Positions 16,511 through 23,952 of a DNA stretch of 41,613 nucleotides are shown here, in pieces. How positions within the stretch are numbered: position 1 is the stretch's first letter; every line of letters starts with the position of its first letter. Origin of the DNA: an uncultured Methanobrevibacter sp. GTDB taxonomy: Archaea; Methanobacteriota; Methanobacteria; Methanobacteriales; Methanobacteriaceae. Made by a program: the position numbers and the translations under genes. The stretch is taken from positions 1 to 41,613 of the forward strand of contig NZ_CAMVPN010000011.1 of assembly GCF_947169325.1 (NCBI RefSeq), given 5' to 3'. A model generated the notes under the pieces. That model saw only the letters and a program-made list of their open reading frames with translations. It had not been told where the DNA came from and ran no database searches.

Positions 16511-18121
16511 ATGGACGTAATGATTTTAGCAATTGTATTTATTATTTACATATTTGCGCTTGTTTTTGTAGGTTATTATGCATACAAAAAAACCAATTCC
16601 TCTGAAGACTTCATGATAGCGGGTAAGGACACTCACCCATTCATCATGGCGATGAGTTATGGAGCCACATTTATTTCGACAGCCGCTATTGTAGGTTTTG
16701 GAGGTGTTGCCGGTGAATACGGTATGAGTGTTTTATGGTTGGCGTTCCTCAACATCATCATAGGGGTATTCATCGCATTTGTATTCTTAGGAAAAAGAAC
16801 CCGTAGGATGGGGCATGCTTTAGGATCTCTGACCTTTCCTGAGTTTTTAGGAAAACGTTTTGACAGTAAATTCATTCAATATGCTTCAGGATTAATCATC
16901 TTCTGCGCAATGCCGATTTATGCCGCTGTGGTATTGATTGGAGCTGCAAGATTTTTGGAATCATCACTGTTGATTGATTTTAGCATAGCATTATTGATTT
17001 TATCAATCATTATCACATTCTATGTGCTGTTCGGTGGAATCCGTGGTGTAATGTATACTGATGCCCTTCAAGGAACAATCATGGTTGTTGCAATGGTATT
17101 CCTTTTGGTATTCGTATACTGGTTGCTTGGAGGAGTAAACACCGCAAATACTGCACTTTCAGGAATGGTTAACTTATATCCTGCCGATGCCATAGCAACG
17201 GGTGGAACGGGTTGGACTTCGTTTCCGGAATTTGGAACACCTTTCTGGTGGTCACTGGTTTCATCCACATTAATCGGTGTAGGTATAGGTGTACTGGCCC
17301 AGCCTTCCTTGATTGTAAGGTTCATGACAGTTAAATCAGACAAGGAACTGAACAGGTCAGTTTTAATCGGAGGTATTTTCATTGCAATCATGCCAACCAC
17401 AGCTTATATTGTAGGATCTCTTTCAAACGTGTATTTCTTCGATAAACTGGGGAAAATCGCAGTGGATGTGGTTGGAGGAAACATCGACAAGATTATTCCG
17501 ACATTCATCACAATGGCACTGCCTGAATGGTTTGTTTACATATTCCTGTTGTCTCTGATTGCGGCTGCAATGTCAACAATATCATCACAACTTCACACAC
17601 AGGGAACCGCATTCGGTGTGGACATCTATTCAGTTATAAGGGACAAATCCAAACAGAAATTGGACCAGGTATCCATTTCAAGAGTAGGTATCTTAGTTGC
17701 TATCATCTTGGCTTTGATAATGGCATTCTCACTTCCTGGAAGTGTAGTTGCACTCGGAACAAGTTTGTTCTTTGAAATCTGTGCAGCAGCATTCCTTCCA
17801 GTGTTCTTGGGAGCACTTTACTGGAAAGGAATTACAAGACTCGGAGCCATTGCAGGAATCGTATCCGGAACATTGGTAAGCCTTTTCTGGTTGATGTTCG
17901 TGTTCAAAAAGACAGCAGTCGGACTTGGAATCTGCAAATTCCTATTGGGTGTAGAAACAATCTTGCCTTCCGCTCCATGGCCGTTCATTGACGTGATGCT
18001 GATAGCTGTACCTGTCTCAGCAATATTCGTTGTTGTCGTAAGTCTGCTTACCCAACCCCCTGCACAGGATGTCATCGATAAGGCATTTTCAAACATAGAC
18101 AAAAAGGGAAGTGATGCATAA
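16511..18121 (+). CDS. Sodium:solute symporter (SSS family)
   Basis: A 536-residue membrane protein with about thirteen hydrophobic segments. The N-terminal YYAYKKTNSSEDFMIAGKD, the SYGATFISTAAIVGFGG region and the repeated SSS-fold helices are typical of PutP/PanF-like sodium-coupled importers. The solute cannot be told. It overlaps the next tiny gene by one base (TAATG), and that partner is found with symporters of this kind. Confidence 0.9.
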   Translation: MDVMILAIVFIIYIFALVFVGYYAYKKTNSSEDFMIAGKDTHPFIMAMSYGATFISTAAIVGFGGVAGEYGMSVLWLAFLNIIIGVFIAFVFLGKRTRRMGHALGSLTFPEFLGKRFDSKFIQYASGLIIFCAMPIYAAVVLIGAARFLESSLLIDFSIALLILSIIITFYVLFGGIRGVMYTDALQGTIMVVAMVFLLVFVYWLLGGVNTANTALSGMVNLYPADAIATGGTGWTSFPEFGTPFWWSLVSSTLIGVGIGVLAQPSLIVRFMTVKSDKELNRSVLIGGIFIAIMPTTAYIVGSLSNVYFFDKLGKIAVDVVGGNIDKIIPTFITMALPEWFVYIFLLSLIAAAMSTISSQLHTQGTAFGVDIYSVIRDKSKQKLDQVSISRVGILVAIILALIMAFSLPGSVVALGTSLFFEICAAAFLPVFLGALYWKGITRLGAIAGIVSGTLVSLFWLMFVFKKTAVGLGICKFLLGVETILPSAPWPFIDVMLIAVPVSAIFVVVVSLLTQPPAQDVIDKAFSNIDKKGSDA

Positions 18122-18234
18122 TGGCAATTTTAGGAATTAGTGACCCATTGATTTGGGGAGTGTATCTTGGAATTATCTTATCCACACTTTTATGTATTGT
18201 TTATGGTATCGTAAACTGGAACAAGGGAGATTAG
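18121..18234 (+). CDS. Symporter small accessory protein
   Basis: A 37-residue protein, MAILGISDPLIWGVYLGI at the start, a single membrane helix, and a short polar end (VNWNKGD). Its ATG shares a base with the stop of the symporter gene, so translation is coupled. Very short proteins of this layout (SDP near the start, one helix, W and charged end) accompany sodium:solute symporters in archaea and bacteria and are annotated as small accessory subunits. A hairpin terminator begins at its stop. Confidence 0.82.
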   Translation: MAILGISDPLIWGVYLGIILSTLLCIVYGIVNWNKGD

Positions 18235-18256
18235 ATTCTCCTCACTTTTTTTTTTA
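18226..18256 (+). terminator. Terminator after the symporter pair
   Basis: GGAGA (18226-18230) pairs with TCTCC (18237-18241) around TTAGAT, and a run of ten T bases starts at 18246. It closes the symporter operon. Confidence 0.7.
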
Positions 18257-18303
18257 TTTTTAATTGCATTTCTATTCACATTAACGCAAGCTATTTTCAA
18301 TTT

Positions 18304-18332
18304 CCACATTAAATTTCTGTGGGATATATATG
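18304..18332 (+). promoter_or_regulatory. Promoter of the AEC transporter with inverted repeat
   Basis: CCACA (18304-18308) and TGTGG (18318-18322) form an inverted repeat with a 9-base spacer. GATATATATG, a good TATA box, follows directly (18323-18332). The start codon is 44 bases further on, with TTGGAGAAG as ribosome binding site. The repeat may be an operator. Confidence 0.45.
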
Positions 18333-18375
18333 CAATCATCAACAGATTTAGTATCAGAACTTTGGAGAAGTATAT

Positions 18376-19281
18376 ATGGCAAGTCCGATTGAAGTAATTT
18401 TAGTGCCGGCGTTAATGATTTTATTAGGATTTTTCCTAAGACAAAAAGAGATTTTGGAAGATAATGCCCGTGAAACATTGTCAAAAGTTGTTTTGTATAT
18501 TGCGTTGCCTTCAATGATTTTTGTAAATCTCCGGACAGCAAGTATTTCTCATGATATGCTCTTTTTACCAATTTTGGGTATTGCTACCAGTTTCACATTA
18601 TTGATTGTAGCTTATCTTTACTGCAGGGCTCGTAACTACTCTAAAAAGAAATCCTGGACAATAATGATTGCATCATCCATCATGAACACAGGTTTCATCG
18701 GATTTCCGGTTTCAATGGGTGTTTTTGGAAATGAAGGGTTTCTGAATGCCGTATTTTTTGATCTTTCCACTTCAATGATGATTGTAATGTATGGTGTTAT
18801 CCTTGCAAGGGAATTCGGAGGAGACCGTAATGAGGTAATCAGAAATACAGTAACTTTCATTCCTCTGTGGGCGGTCATTTTCGGATTGATATTCAATGCA
18901 TTCAATATACCATTGGTCTATGTGATTGAAAACATCCTGAACTACTTCGCACAGGCCACCATTCCATTGATAATGCTTGCAATAGGTCTTTCACTTGATT
19001 ACAGTAACATCAAGAATTATCTCTCCGATTCCATTGTTGTTTCGATATTTAAGCTGGTGCTGGCTCCTGCAATCATTTTTGTGATGCTTTCTCTTTTGAA
19101 AATTAAAGGAATGGCGTTCAATATTGCAATACTTGAGGCGGCAATGTCAACGGCGGGCAATTCGTTGGTGCTTGCAGTTCAATATGACTTGGACAAGGAT
19201 TTGATGAGTTCGTTCATTTTCACCACGGTGGTTTTAAGCGTTTTGACATTGACGATTATAATTTCAGTTCTAACACTGTAA
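18376..19281 (+). CDS. AEC-family transporter
   Basis: A 301-residue membrane protein with about ten segments arranged as two five-helix halves. The N-terminus PIEVILVPALMILLGFFLRQ, the MNTGFIGFPVSMGVFGNEG motif and the later LEAAMSTAGNSLVLAVQYD are characteristic of the auxin efflux carrier (AEC) family, which in prokaryotes includes malonate and malate carriers. The substrate is not clear. It appears to be a single transcription unit. Confidence 0.88.
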   Translation: MASPIEVILVPALMILLGFFLRQKEILEDNARETLSKVVLYIALPSMIFVNLRTASISHDMLFLPILGIATSFTLLIVAYLYCRARNYSKKKSWTIMIASSIMNTGFIGFPVSMGVFGNEGFLNAVFFDLSTSMMIVMYGVILAREFGGDRNEVIRNTVTFIPLWAVIFGLIFNAFNIPLVYVIENILNYFAQATIPLIMLAIGLSLDYSNIKNYLSDSIVVSIFKLVLAPAIIFVMLSLLKIKGMAFNIAILEAAMSTAGNSLVLAVQYDLDKDLMSSFIFTTVVLSVLTLTIIISVLTL

Positions 19282-19318
19282 TCTTAATTTAAAGTAGGAT
19301 AATATTATTAATAAGTTC

Positions 19319-19328
19319 AAATATATTT
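19319..19328 (+). promoter_or_regulatory. TATA box of the TM2-like gene
   Basis: AAATATATTT is centred about 26 bases before the ATG at 19350, so transcription should begin at or next to the start codon. No ribosome binding site is visible, which fits a leaderless message. Confidence 0.5.
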
Positions 19329-19349
19329 AGTAATAATTAAGTTAAATGG

Positions 19350-19571
19350 ATGAAAATATATGTGGCAAATGCAATTCTCGCTGCAGTATTATCTTTTTTA
19401 ATTCCTGGATTAGGCCAAGCTTATGCAGGCGACATTAAAAAAGGAGTAATTTTCTTTGTAATCGCTGTCATTTTAGCAGTTGCATCATTCTTTACAGGAT
19501 TTTTACTGTCCATTCTATCATTAATATTTGCAATTTACGCAGCATATGATGCTTATAAAATGGTAGAATAA
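19350..19571 (+). CDS. Small TM2-like membrane protein
   Basis: A 73-residue protein with two to three hydrophobic segments. The block SFLIPGLGQAYAGDIKKGVI is the usual signature of TM2/DUF5683-type small membrane proteins, with PGLGQ and a basic turn between helices. Function is unknown. It appears to be leaderless and is followed by a hairpin and a very long T-run. Confidence 0.78.
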   Translation: MKIYVANAILAAVLSFLIPGLGQAYAGDIKKGVIFFVIAVILAVASFFTGFLLSILSLIFAIYAAYDAYKMVE

Positions 19572-19578
19572 TTTTAGG

Positions 19579-19638
19579 TTTAAATCCTATGATTTAAAAC
19601 ATTATAATTTTTCTTCTTTTATTTTTTTTTTTTTTTTT
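19579..19638 (+). terminator. Terminator with 17-base T-run
   Basis: TTTAAATC (19579-19586) and GATTTAAA (19591-19598) form a perfect 8-bp stem with loop CTAT. Downstream, 19622-19638 is an unbroken run of 17 T bases, the longest in the window. Confidence 0.7.
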
Positions 19639-19649
19639 ACTGAAATCTT

Positions 19650-19656
19650 TTTATAA
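19650..19656 (+). promoter_or_regulatory. TATA box of a leaderless gene
   Basis: TTTATAA is centred 26 bases before the ATG at 19679 and there is no ribosome binding site, so the message of the carboxymuconolactone decarboxylase family gene should be leaderless. Confidence 0.5.
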
Positions 19657-19678
19657 CTTTTTTTCCAAATCTATTTTC

Positions 19679-20398
19679 ATGAAATACTTATTTGAGAATT
19701 TTACCCGCTTTGAAAAAAATGACCCAGAATTTCATGAAATCTTTAAGAACTTTGCCTACGGTGAGGTATTTGAATATTCCACATTATCCAGAAAGGATTC
19801 TGTTTTGGTGACTTTGGCTTCATTGATTGCCGCCCAATCACCAAAAGCTTTCAAAAAGATTCTGATGGCTGCTTTAAATGTTGACATCACTCCCGAAGAG
19901 ATTAAGGAACTGCTTTACCAGTCCGTCCCATATGTGGGATTTGGAAGGGCACACAATTTCTTCGGTGTTGTGATAAAGGTCTTTGACAAAAAAGGAATTG
20001 AGTTGCCTTTGCCTGAGCGATCAAACACAACTCCTGAAAACAGACATCAGAAAGGTCGTGAAATTCAGGAAAGCTATTTTGGAGCGGAAAACATTGAAAT
20101 GATGAGAAATGCCACACCTGATGACCAGAAACATTTCAACACCTTCCTTGAAGGGTTCTGTTTTGGGGATTTCTACACACGTGACGGCCTGAACGACCAG
20201 CAGAGGGAACTTATCACATTCACATTCATTGCAACCTTAGGGGGATGTGAAAATCAGCTGAGAGGCCACACACAAGGCAATCTGGCCGTCGGCAATGACA
20301 AGGAAAAGCTGATTTCTGCAATAACTGTCATGATGCCTTATATAGGTTTTCCAAGGACACTCAACGCATTGGCAATCGTCAATGAAATCTGCGGTTAA
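19679..20398 (+). CDS. Carboxymuconolactone decarboxylase family protein
   Basis: A 239-residue protein with two copies of the CMD fold: residues about 30-105 (SRKDSVLVTLASLIAAQSPKA, YQSVPYVGFGRAHNF) and about 150-238 (QQRELITFTFIATLGGCENQ, LRGHTQGNLAVGND, MPYIGFPRTLNAL). The CxxC pair of AhpD peroxidases is absent, so it is closer to the decarboxylase/hydrolase side of the family. Its reaction is unknown. It precedes the glutamate-synthase-like gene by about 50 bases, with a palindrome between. Confidence 0.87.
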   Translation: MKYLFENFTRFEKNDPEFHEIFKNFAYGEVFEYSTLSRKDSVLVTLASLIAAQSPKAFKKILMAALNVDITPEEIKELLYQSVPYVGFGRAHNFFGVVIKVFDKKGIELPLPERSNTTPENRHQKGREIQESYFGAENIEMMRNATPDDQKHFNTFLEGFCFGDFYTRDGLNDQQRELITFTFIATLGGCENQLRGHTQGNLAVGNDKEKLISAITVMMPYIGFPRTLNALAIVNEICG

Positions 20399-20402
20399 GT
20401 AT

Positions 20403-20424
20403 TTAAATGATGTTGTTCATTTAA
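20403..20424. promoter_or_regulatory. Palindrome before the glutamate-synthase-like gene
   Basis: TTAAATGA and TCATTTAA form a perfect 8-bp inverted repeat with loop TGTTGT. It overlaps TATTTAAATG, a TATA-like element about 40 bases before the next start, and follows the previous stop by five bases. It could be an operator, or a terminator for the upstream gene. Confidence 0.45.
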
Positions 20425-20445
20425 TAACAAGCGAAGGTGATATTC

Positions 20446-21828
20446 ATGATATACAAATGTACAATCTGTGGCCACATCCACAATGAGGAAGCAACAGGAA
20501 TTTTATTAAGTGAATTGGACGCATGTCCAATCTGCAAACAGGAAATTTCCAAATTTGTTGAAGTGGAAAACTCAAAATCCAGCGAAAACGTTGACATTAA
20601 CTCTGAACTATCATATGATAAGAACTATGCAAAAAGCGACAAGGACATAAGGGCAATGGATGCCATACACCAGATGGCAATTACAGGTGAAAGCATCGTT
20701 GCTGCAATGTATACAGAACTTCAGATGCCAAATTGGGATGAGATACTGATTTTGGGCAATCAATTGAATCCTCAACCCTTGGAATCAACTGTGGAAGTCA
20801 ACACCCAAACAGTCATTGGTAAGAACGCCAAAAAGCCGTTGGTAATTGAAAGTCCAATCTACATCACTCACATGTCCTTCGGGGCGCTTTCAAGGGAAAC
20901 AAAAATTGCACTTGCCAAAGGCAGTGCTGCTGTTAAAACAGCCCAGTGCAGCGGTGAAGGTGGAATCTTAATTGAAGAGATGGAAAACGCTTACAAATAC
21001 ATTTTCGAGTATGTTCCAAACAAGTATTCTGTTAATGATGAAAACCTAAGAAATGCTGATGCGATTGAAATCAAGATAGGCCAATCCACAAAACCTGGTC
21101 TTGGAGGACAATTGCAGGGCGAAAAGGTAACCTCTGAAATTGCAAAGGTACGTGGAAAGCCAATCGGTAAGGATATTCATTCTCCCGCTACAATTCCTGA
21201 AGTGAACTCAAAAGAGGATTTGAAGGATTTGGTCGATGAGCTGAGATTAAGATCTGAGGGTCGTCCGATCGGTTTGAAGTTTGCAGCCGGAAGAATTGAG
21301 GATGATTTGGATTATGTATTGTATGCAGAGCCGGATTTCATTACCATTGATGGTCGTGGAGGCTCAACCGGTGCAAGTCCACAGTTAATCCGTGATTCAA
21401 CATCAGTTCCAACAATATATGCACTTGCAAGGGCTCGCAAATACCTCGATGAGCATGAAAGTGACATTGACCTGACAATAACTGGTGGGTTGAGATTGTC
21501 CTCTGATTTTGCAAAGGCTCTGGCAATGGGGGCAAATGCGGTAGCAATCGGTACTGGGGCTATGATTGCGGCGGCATGCCAGCAATATAAAATCTGTGGC
21601 ACTGGTGAGTGCCCTGTCGGTGTTGCAACCCAGGATGCGGAATTGAGGGAGCGGCTCAAGATTGAAACTGCTGCAAAAAGGGTTGAAAACTACCTGAAGG
21701 TTTCAACTGAAGAGCTTAAGACTTTTGCAAGAATCACTGGCCATGATGACGTGCATGATTTAAATGTCAGTGATTTGTGCACAATCAACTCTGAGATATC
21801 TGACTATACTGATATAAAACACGTTTAG
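20446..21828 (+). CDS. FMN-binding glutamate synthase-like protein with rubredoxin-like N-terminus
   Basis: About 460 residues. An N-terminal zinc/iron knuckle (CTICGH with CPICK) resembles rubredoxin. The rest is the FMN and 2-oxoglutarate barrel of glutamate synthase: ITHMSFGALSRETKIALAKG, CSGEGGI, KIGQSTKPGLGGQL, IDGRGGSTGASPQ and GANAVAIGTGAM. CQQYKICGTGECPVG has the C-x5-C-x4-C spacing of the 3Fe-4S site. The glutaminase domain is absent, as in archaeal-type enzymes where it is a separate protein. ATG at 20446 is chosen because GGTGAT precedes it. Confidence 0.9.
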   Translation: MIYKCTICGHIHNEEATGILLSELDACPICKQEISKFVEVENSKSSENVDINSELSYDKNYAKSDKDIRAMDAIHQMAITGESIVAAMYTELQMPNWDEILILGNQLNPQPLESTVEVNTQTVIGKNAKKPLVIESPIYITHMSFGALSRETKIALAKGSAAVKTAQCSGEGGILIEEMENAYKYIFEYVPNKYSVNDENLRNADAIEIKIGQSTKPGLGGQLQGEKVTSEIAKVRGKPIGKDIHSPATIPEVNSKEDLKDLVDELRLRSEGRPIGLKFAAGRIEDDLDYVLYAEPDFITIDGRGGSTGASPQLIRDSTSVPTIYALARARKYLDEHESDIDLTITGGLRLSSDFAKALAMGANAVAIGTGAMIAAACQQYKICGTGECPVGVATQDAELRERLKIETAAKRVENYLKVSTEELKTFARITGHDDVHDLNVSDLCTINSEISDYTDIKHV

Positions 21829-21833
21829 GATGT

Positions 21834-21878
21834 TTGGGCGTTAATGTTTAACATTAATGCTCAAGTTTACTTTTTAAT
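21834..21878 (+). terminator. Strong hairpin terminator
   Basis: Bases 21834-21848 pair with 21850-21864 over 15 positions, with two G-U wobbles and a minimal loop, followed by TTTACTTTTT. It closes the glutamate-synthase-like transcript. Confidence 0.75.
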
Positions 21879-22153
21879 ATCTATTTTAAAAAAATTACTT
21901 GTTCAATATTATTTTTTTCAAGTTCGATTTTTGATTTAGGTTTGTAATTTATTTTATTTCGTAATTATTGTTAATTTCACTTATTTTTGAATTTAAAGAA
22001 TCTTCAGTGAAAATCTATTTTTTCGATATGATATTACCTCATATCAGTTTTCATGCCTATTTTAGTTTCGTTATGAAAATATTTATATGTCAGTGTTAAG
22101 TAAAATAATATTACTAATCATGATATTTAGATGATAGTTAGGATTGGGAAGGA

Positions 22154-22243
22154 ATGGAGAAATACTATTTGGGCATTGGATTGATTTTCATTCAATCAAT
22201 TAATGTTTTTTTCGCTGCTGTGTTTGGGTCCATTTTCGTTTAA
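22154..22243 (+). CDS. Possible 29-residue leader membrane peptide
   Basis: An ORF of 29 codons in the modA leader: MEKYYLGIGLIFIQSINV at the start, then a hydrophobic end (FFAAVFGSIFV), giving one membrane helix. GGGAAGGA lies directly before the ATG, closer than ideal. Its stop overlaps the start of a second tiny ORF (TAATG). It may be a real small protein, a leader peptide, or chance. Confidence 0.3.
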   Translation: MEKYYLGIGLIFIQSINVFFAAVFGSIFV

Positions 22244-22302
22244 TGGATGTGAATTGGAGCAGTATTGATGGTGCAGGGATATTTGCTGGGCATCGGCAAT
22301 AA
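22243..22302 (+). CDS. Possible 19-residue ORF overlapping the leader peptide
   Basis: ATG shares a base with the previous stop. The peptide is MDVNWSSIDGAGIFAGHRQ and resembles nothing I know. Its last codons lie inside the TTGCTG/CGGCAA hairpin, so translation could affect folding. Support is weak. Confidence 0.2.
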   Translation: MDVNWSSIDGAGIFAGHRQ

Positions 22303-22375
22303 TTTTATTTTCTAATCTTAGATGATGCATTTAATGTCTGATGGTGCTTTAAATATATTCAAAAGGAGGATACCA

Positions 22376-23212
22376 ATGAAATCTATGAAAAAAATATTAC
22401 TTGTTGCTGCTATAGCATTAATAGCAATCGTATGTGCAAGTTCTGCAGTTAGTGCTGGCTGGTTTGACTTTTTAGGTGGATCCGGCAATAGTACTGATAC
22501 TAGTTTAGATGGTAAGGAAGTAAACTTAGCTGCTGCAGCTAGTTTAAAAAACGTATATGATGAAAAGTTAATCCCTATGTTCCAGGAAAAATACCAAGGT
22601 GCAAAAGTTACTCCAACTTACGCTTCCAGTGGGGATTTACAAACACAAATTGAAAATGGGTTAGAAACTGACGTGTTCATGTCCGCTTCAAATAAGCAGA
22701 TGAACGCTTTAGTCAATGAAAGTTTAATAGACAATAATACTAACCTTCAATTCTTAGAAAACAAAGTAGTTTTAATCGTACCTGCTAACTCAAGTTCAAA
22801 TATCTCTTCATTTGATGATTTAGCAAACGCAAGCGGAGTCATCGCTATCGGTGACCCTGAATCCGTACCTGCAGGTCAATATGCTAAAGAAGCATTAACC
22901 AACCTCGGTATTTGGGATTCTGTAGAATCTAAATTATCTTTAGGTACTGATGTAACTGCTGTATTAAACCAAGTAGCTCAAGGATCTGCTGATTGTGGTA
23001 TTGTATACTCTACTGATGCAAAATCCATGCCAGATGATGTAAAAGTGGTTTGTGAAGCTCCTGAAGGATCTTTAAACACTTCTGTCATCTATCCTGTAGC
23101 TATGATTAAAGACGCAAAAGACGCAGATGCTGCACAAGCATTCTTAGACTTCTTACAAACCAAAGAAGCTAAAGATGTCTTTGTTGAATACGGATTTACT
23201 ATCCACGAATAG
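22376..23212 (+). CDS. modA: Molybdate ABC transporter substrate-binding protein
   Basis: A 278-residue secreted binding protein. It starts with a signal peptide (MKSMKKILLVAAIALIAIVC, then ASSAVSAG). The mature part has ModA features: LAAAASLKNVYDEKLIPMF, YASSGDLQTQIENG, DVFMSASNKQM, VLIVPANSSSN, and GSADCGIVYSTDA. It captures molybdate or tungstate outside the membrane. Start at 22376 is fixed by AAAGGAGGA; the reading frame is open back to 22322, but those codons precede the signal peptide. It is the first gene of modABC. Confidence 0.92.
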   Translation: MKSMKKILLVAAIALIAIVCASSAVSAGWFDFLGGSGNSTDTSLDGKEVNLAAAASLKNVYDEKLIPMFQEKYQGAKVTPTYASSGDLQTQIENGLETDVFMSASNKQMNALVNESLIDNNTNLQFLENKVVLIVPANSSSNISSFDDLANASGVIAIGDPESVPAGQYAKEALTNLGIWDSVESKLSLGTDVTAVLNQVAQGSADCGIVYSTDAKSMPDDVKVVCEAPEGSLNTSVIYPVAMIKDAKDADAAQAFLDFLQTKEAKDVFVEYGFTIHE

Positions 23213-23254
23213 ATTTGGTTCTTAATAGTTAAAACATGATAAAGGAGATTAGAC

Positions 23255-23929
23255 ATGACTGATTGGTCCCCGATTTTCATTTCAATGAAAACTGCAAGCT
23301 TATCAATATTCATAACCTTCTTTGTAGGTTTGATTGTAGCTTGGGGCCTGGTTAAGCTTAAAAATGACTCATTAAAAATAGTGCTTGACGGTATTTTCAC
23401 ATTACCTATAGTGCTTCCCCCTACTGTTGTTGGGTTCTTTTTACTCTACATTTTTGGTGTCAGGGGACCAATCGGCAGATTTTTCATAGACTTTTTTACT
23501 GTGAAAATTGCTTTTTCATGGCATGCGACTGTCATTGCTGCCGTTGTCATGTCTTTTCCTTTAATGTATCGTTCCGCCAGAGGAGCATTCGAGCAAGTTG
23601 ATTCTAATTTACTGGATGCAGGCCGTACATTAGGAATGTCTGAGTGGAACATTTTCTGGAAAGTTTTATTTGCAAATGCATTGCCGGGAATTATCAGCGG
23701 AGGAATCCTTGCTTTTGCCCGTGGTTTAGGCGAGTTTGGTGCTACAGCAATGCTTGCAGGTAATATTGCCGGACAAACCAGAACACTCCCGATGGCAGTC
23801 TACTCGGAGGTGGCTGCAGGTAATATGGGAGAGGCTTTTAATTATGTAATTGTCATTGTTATCATATCATTTATAGCTATTTTTATAATGGATTACATTT
23901 CCATACGTAAGGAAAGGCAATGGAAATAG
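23255..23929 (+). CDS. modB: Molybdate ABC transporter permease
   Basis: A 224-residue permease with about five to six membrane segments and the binding-protein-dependent loop with GRTLGMSEWNIFWKVLFANA followed by PGIISGGILAFARGLGEFGA. This is the EAA-type motif that contacts the ATPase. IFTLPIVLPPTVVGFFLLY is typical of ModB. AAAGGAG precedes the ATG. It is expected to form a dimer with ModC below. Confidence 0.93.
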   Translation: MTDWSPIFISMKTASLSIFITFFVGLIVAWGLVKLKNDSLKIVLDGIFTLPIVLPPTVVGFFLLYIFGVRGPIGRFFIDFFTVKIAFSWHATVIAAVVMSFPLMYRSARGAFEQVDSNLLDAGRTLGMSEWNIFWKVLFANALPGIISGGILAFARGLGEFGATAMLAGNIAGQTRTLPMAVYSEVAAGNMGEAFNYVIVIVIISFIAIFIMDYISIRKERQWK

Positions 23930-23952
23930 GTTAAGGTTATTGGGGATATATT

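Larger units (their letters stand above)
21879..22375 (+). promoter_or_regulatory. Long upstream region and leader of the first mod operon
   Basis: The first part (to about 22010) is AT-rich with nothing recognisable. GATATGA-TATTACC-TCATATC at 22025-22045 is a perfect 7-7-7 inverted repeat. GTTATGAAAA follows at 22070-22079 and a TATA box TTTATATG at 22082-22089. A start near 22110 would give a leader of about 265 bases. The leader is richer in G than other gaps. It can form CTGCT/AGCAG (22215-22219 with 22258-22262) enclosing TCCAT/ATGGA, and a hairpin TTGCTG/CGGCAA (22283-22299) followed by TAATTTTATTTTC. It also holds two tiny ORFs, listed separately. Confidence 0.5.

Noticed and set aside
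22349-22360. TATA box immediately before modA
   Set aside because: TTTAAATATATT is only about 20 bases from the start codon, so transcription would begin inside the gene, while a strong ribosome site shows the message starts earlier.
21879-22375. Known molybdenum-cofactor riboswitch in the modA leader
   Set aside because: I cannot match the conserved bases of that bacterial RNA class, and I know of no archaeal example. Only generic hairpins are seen.
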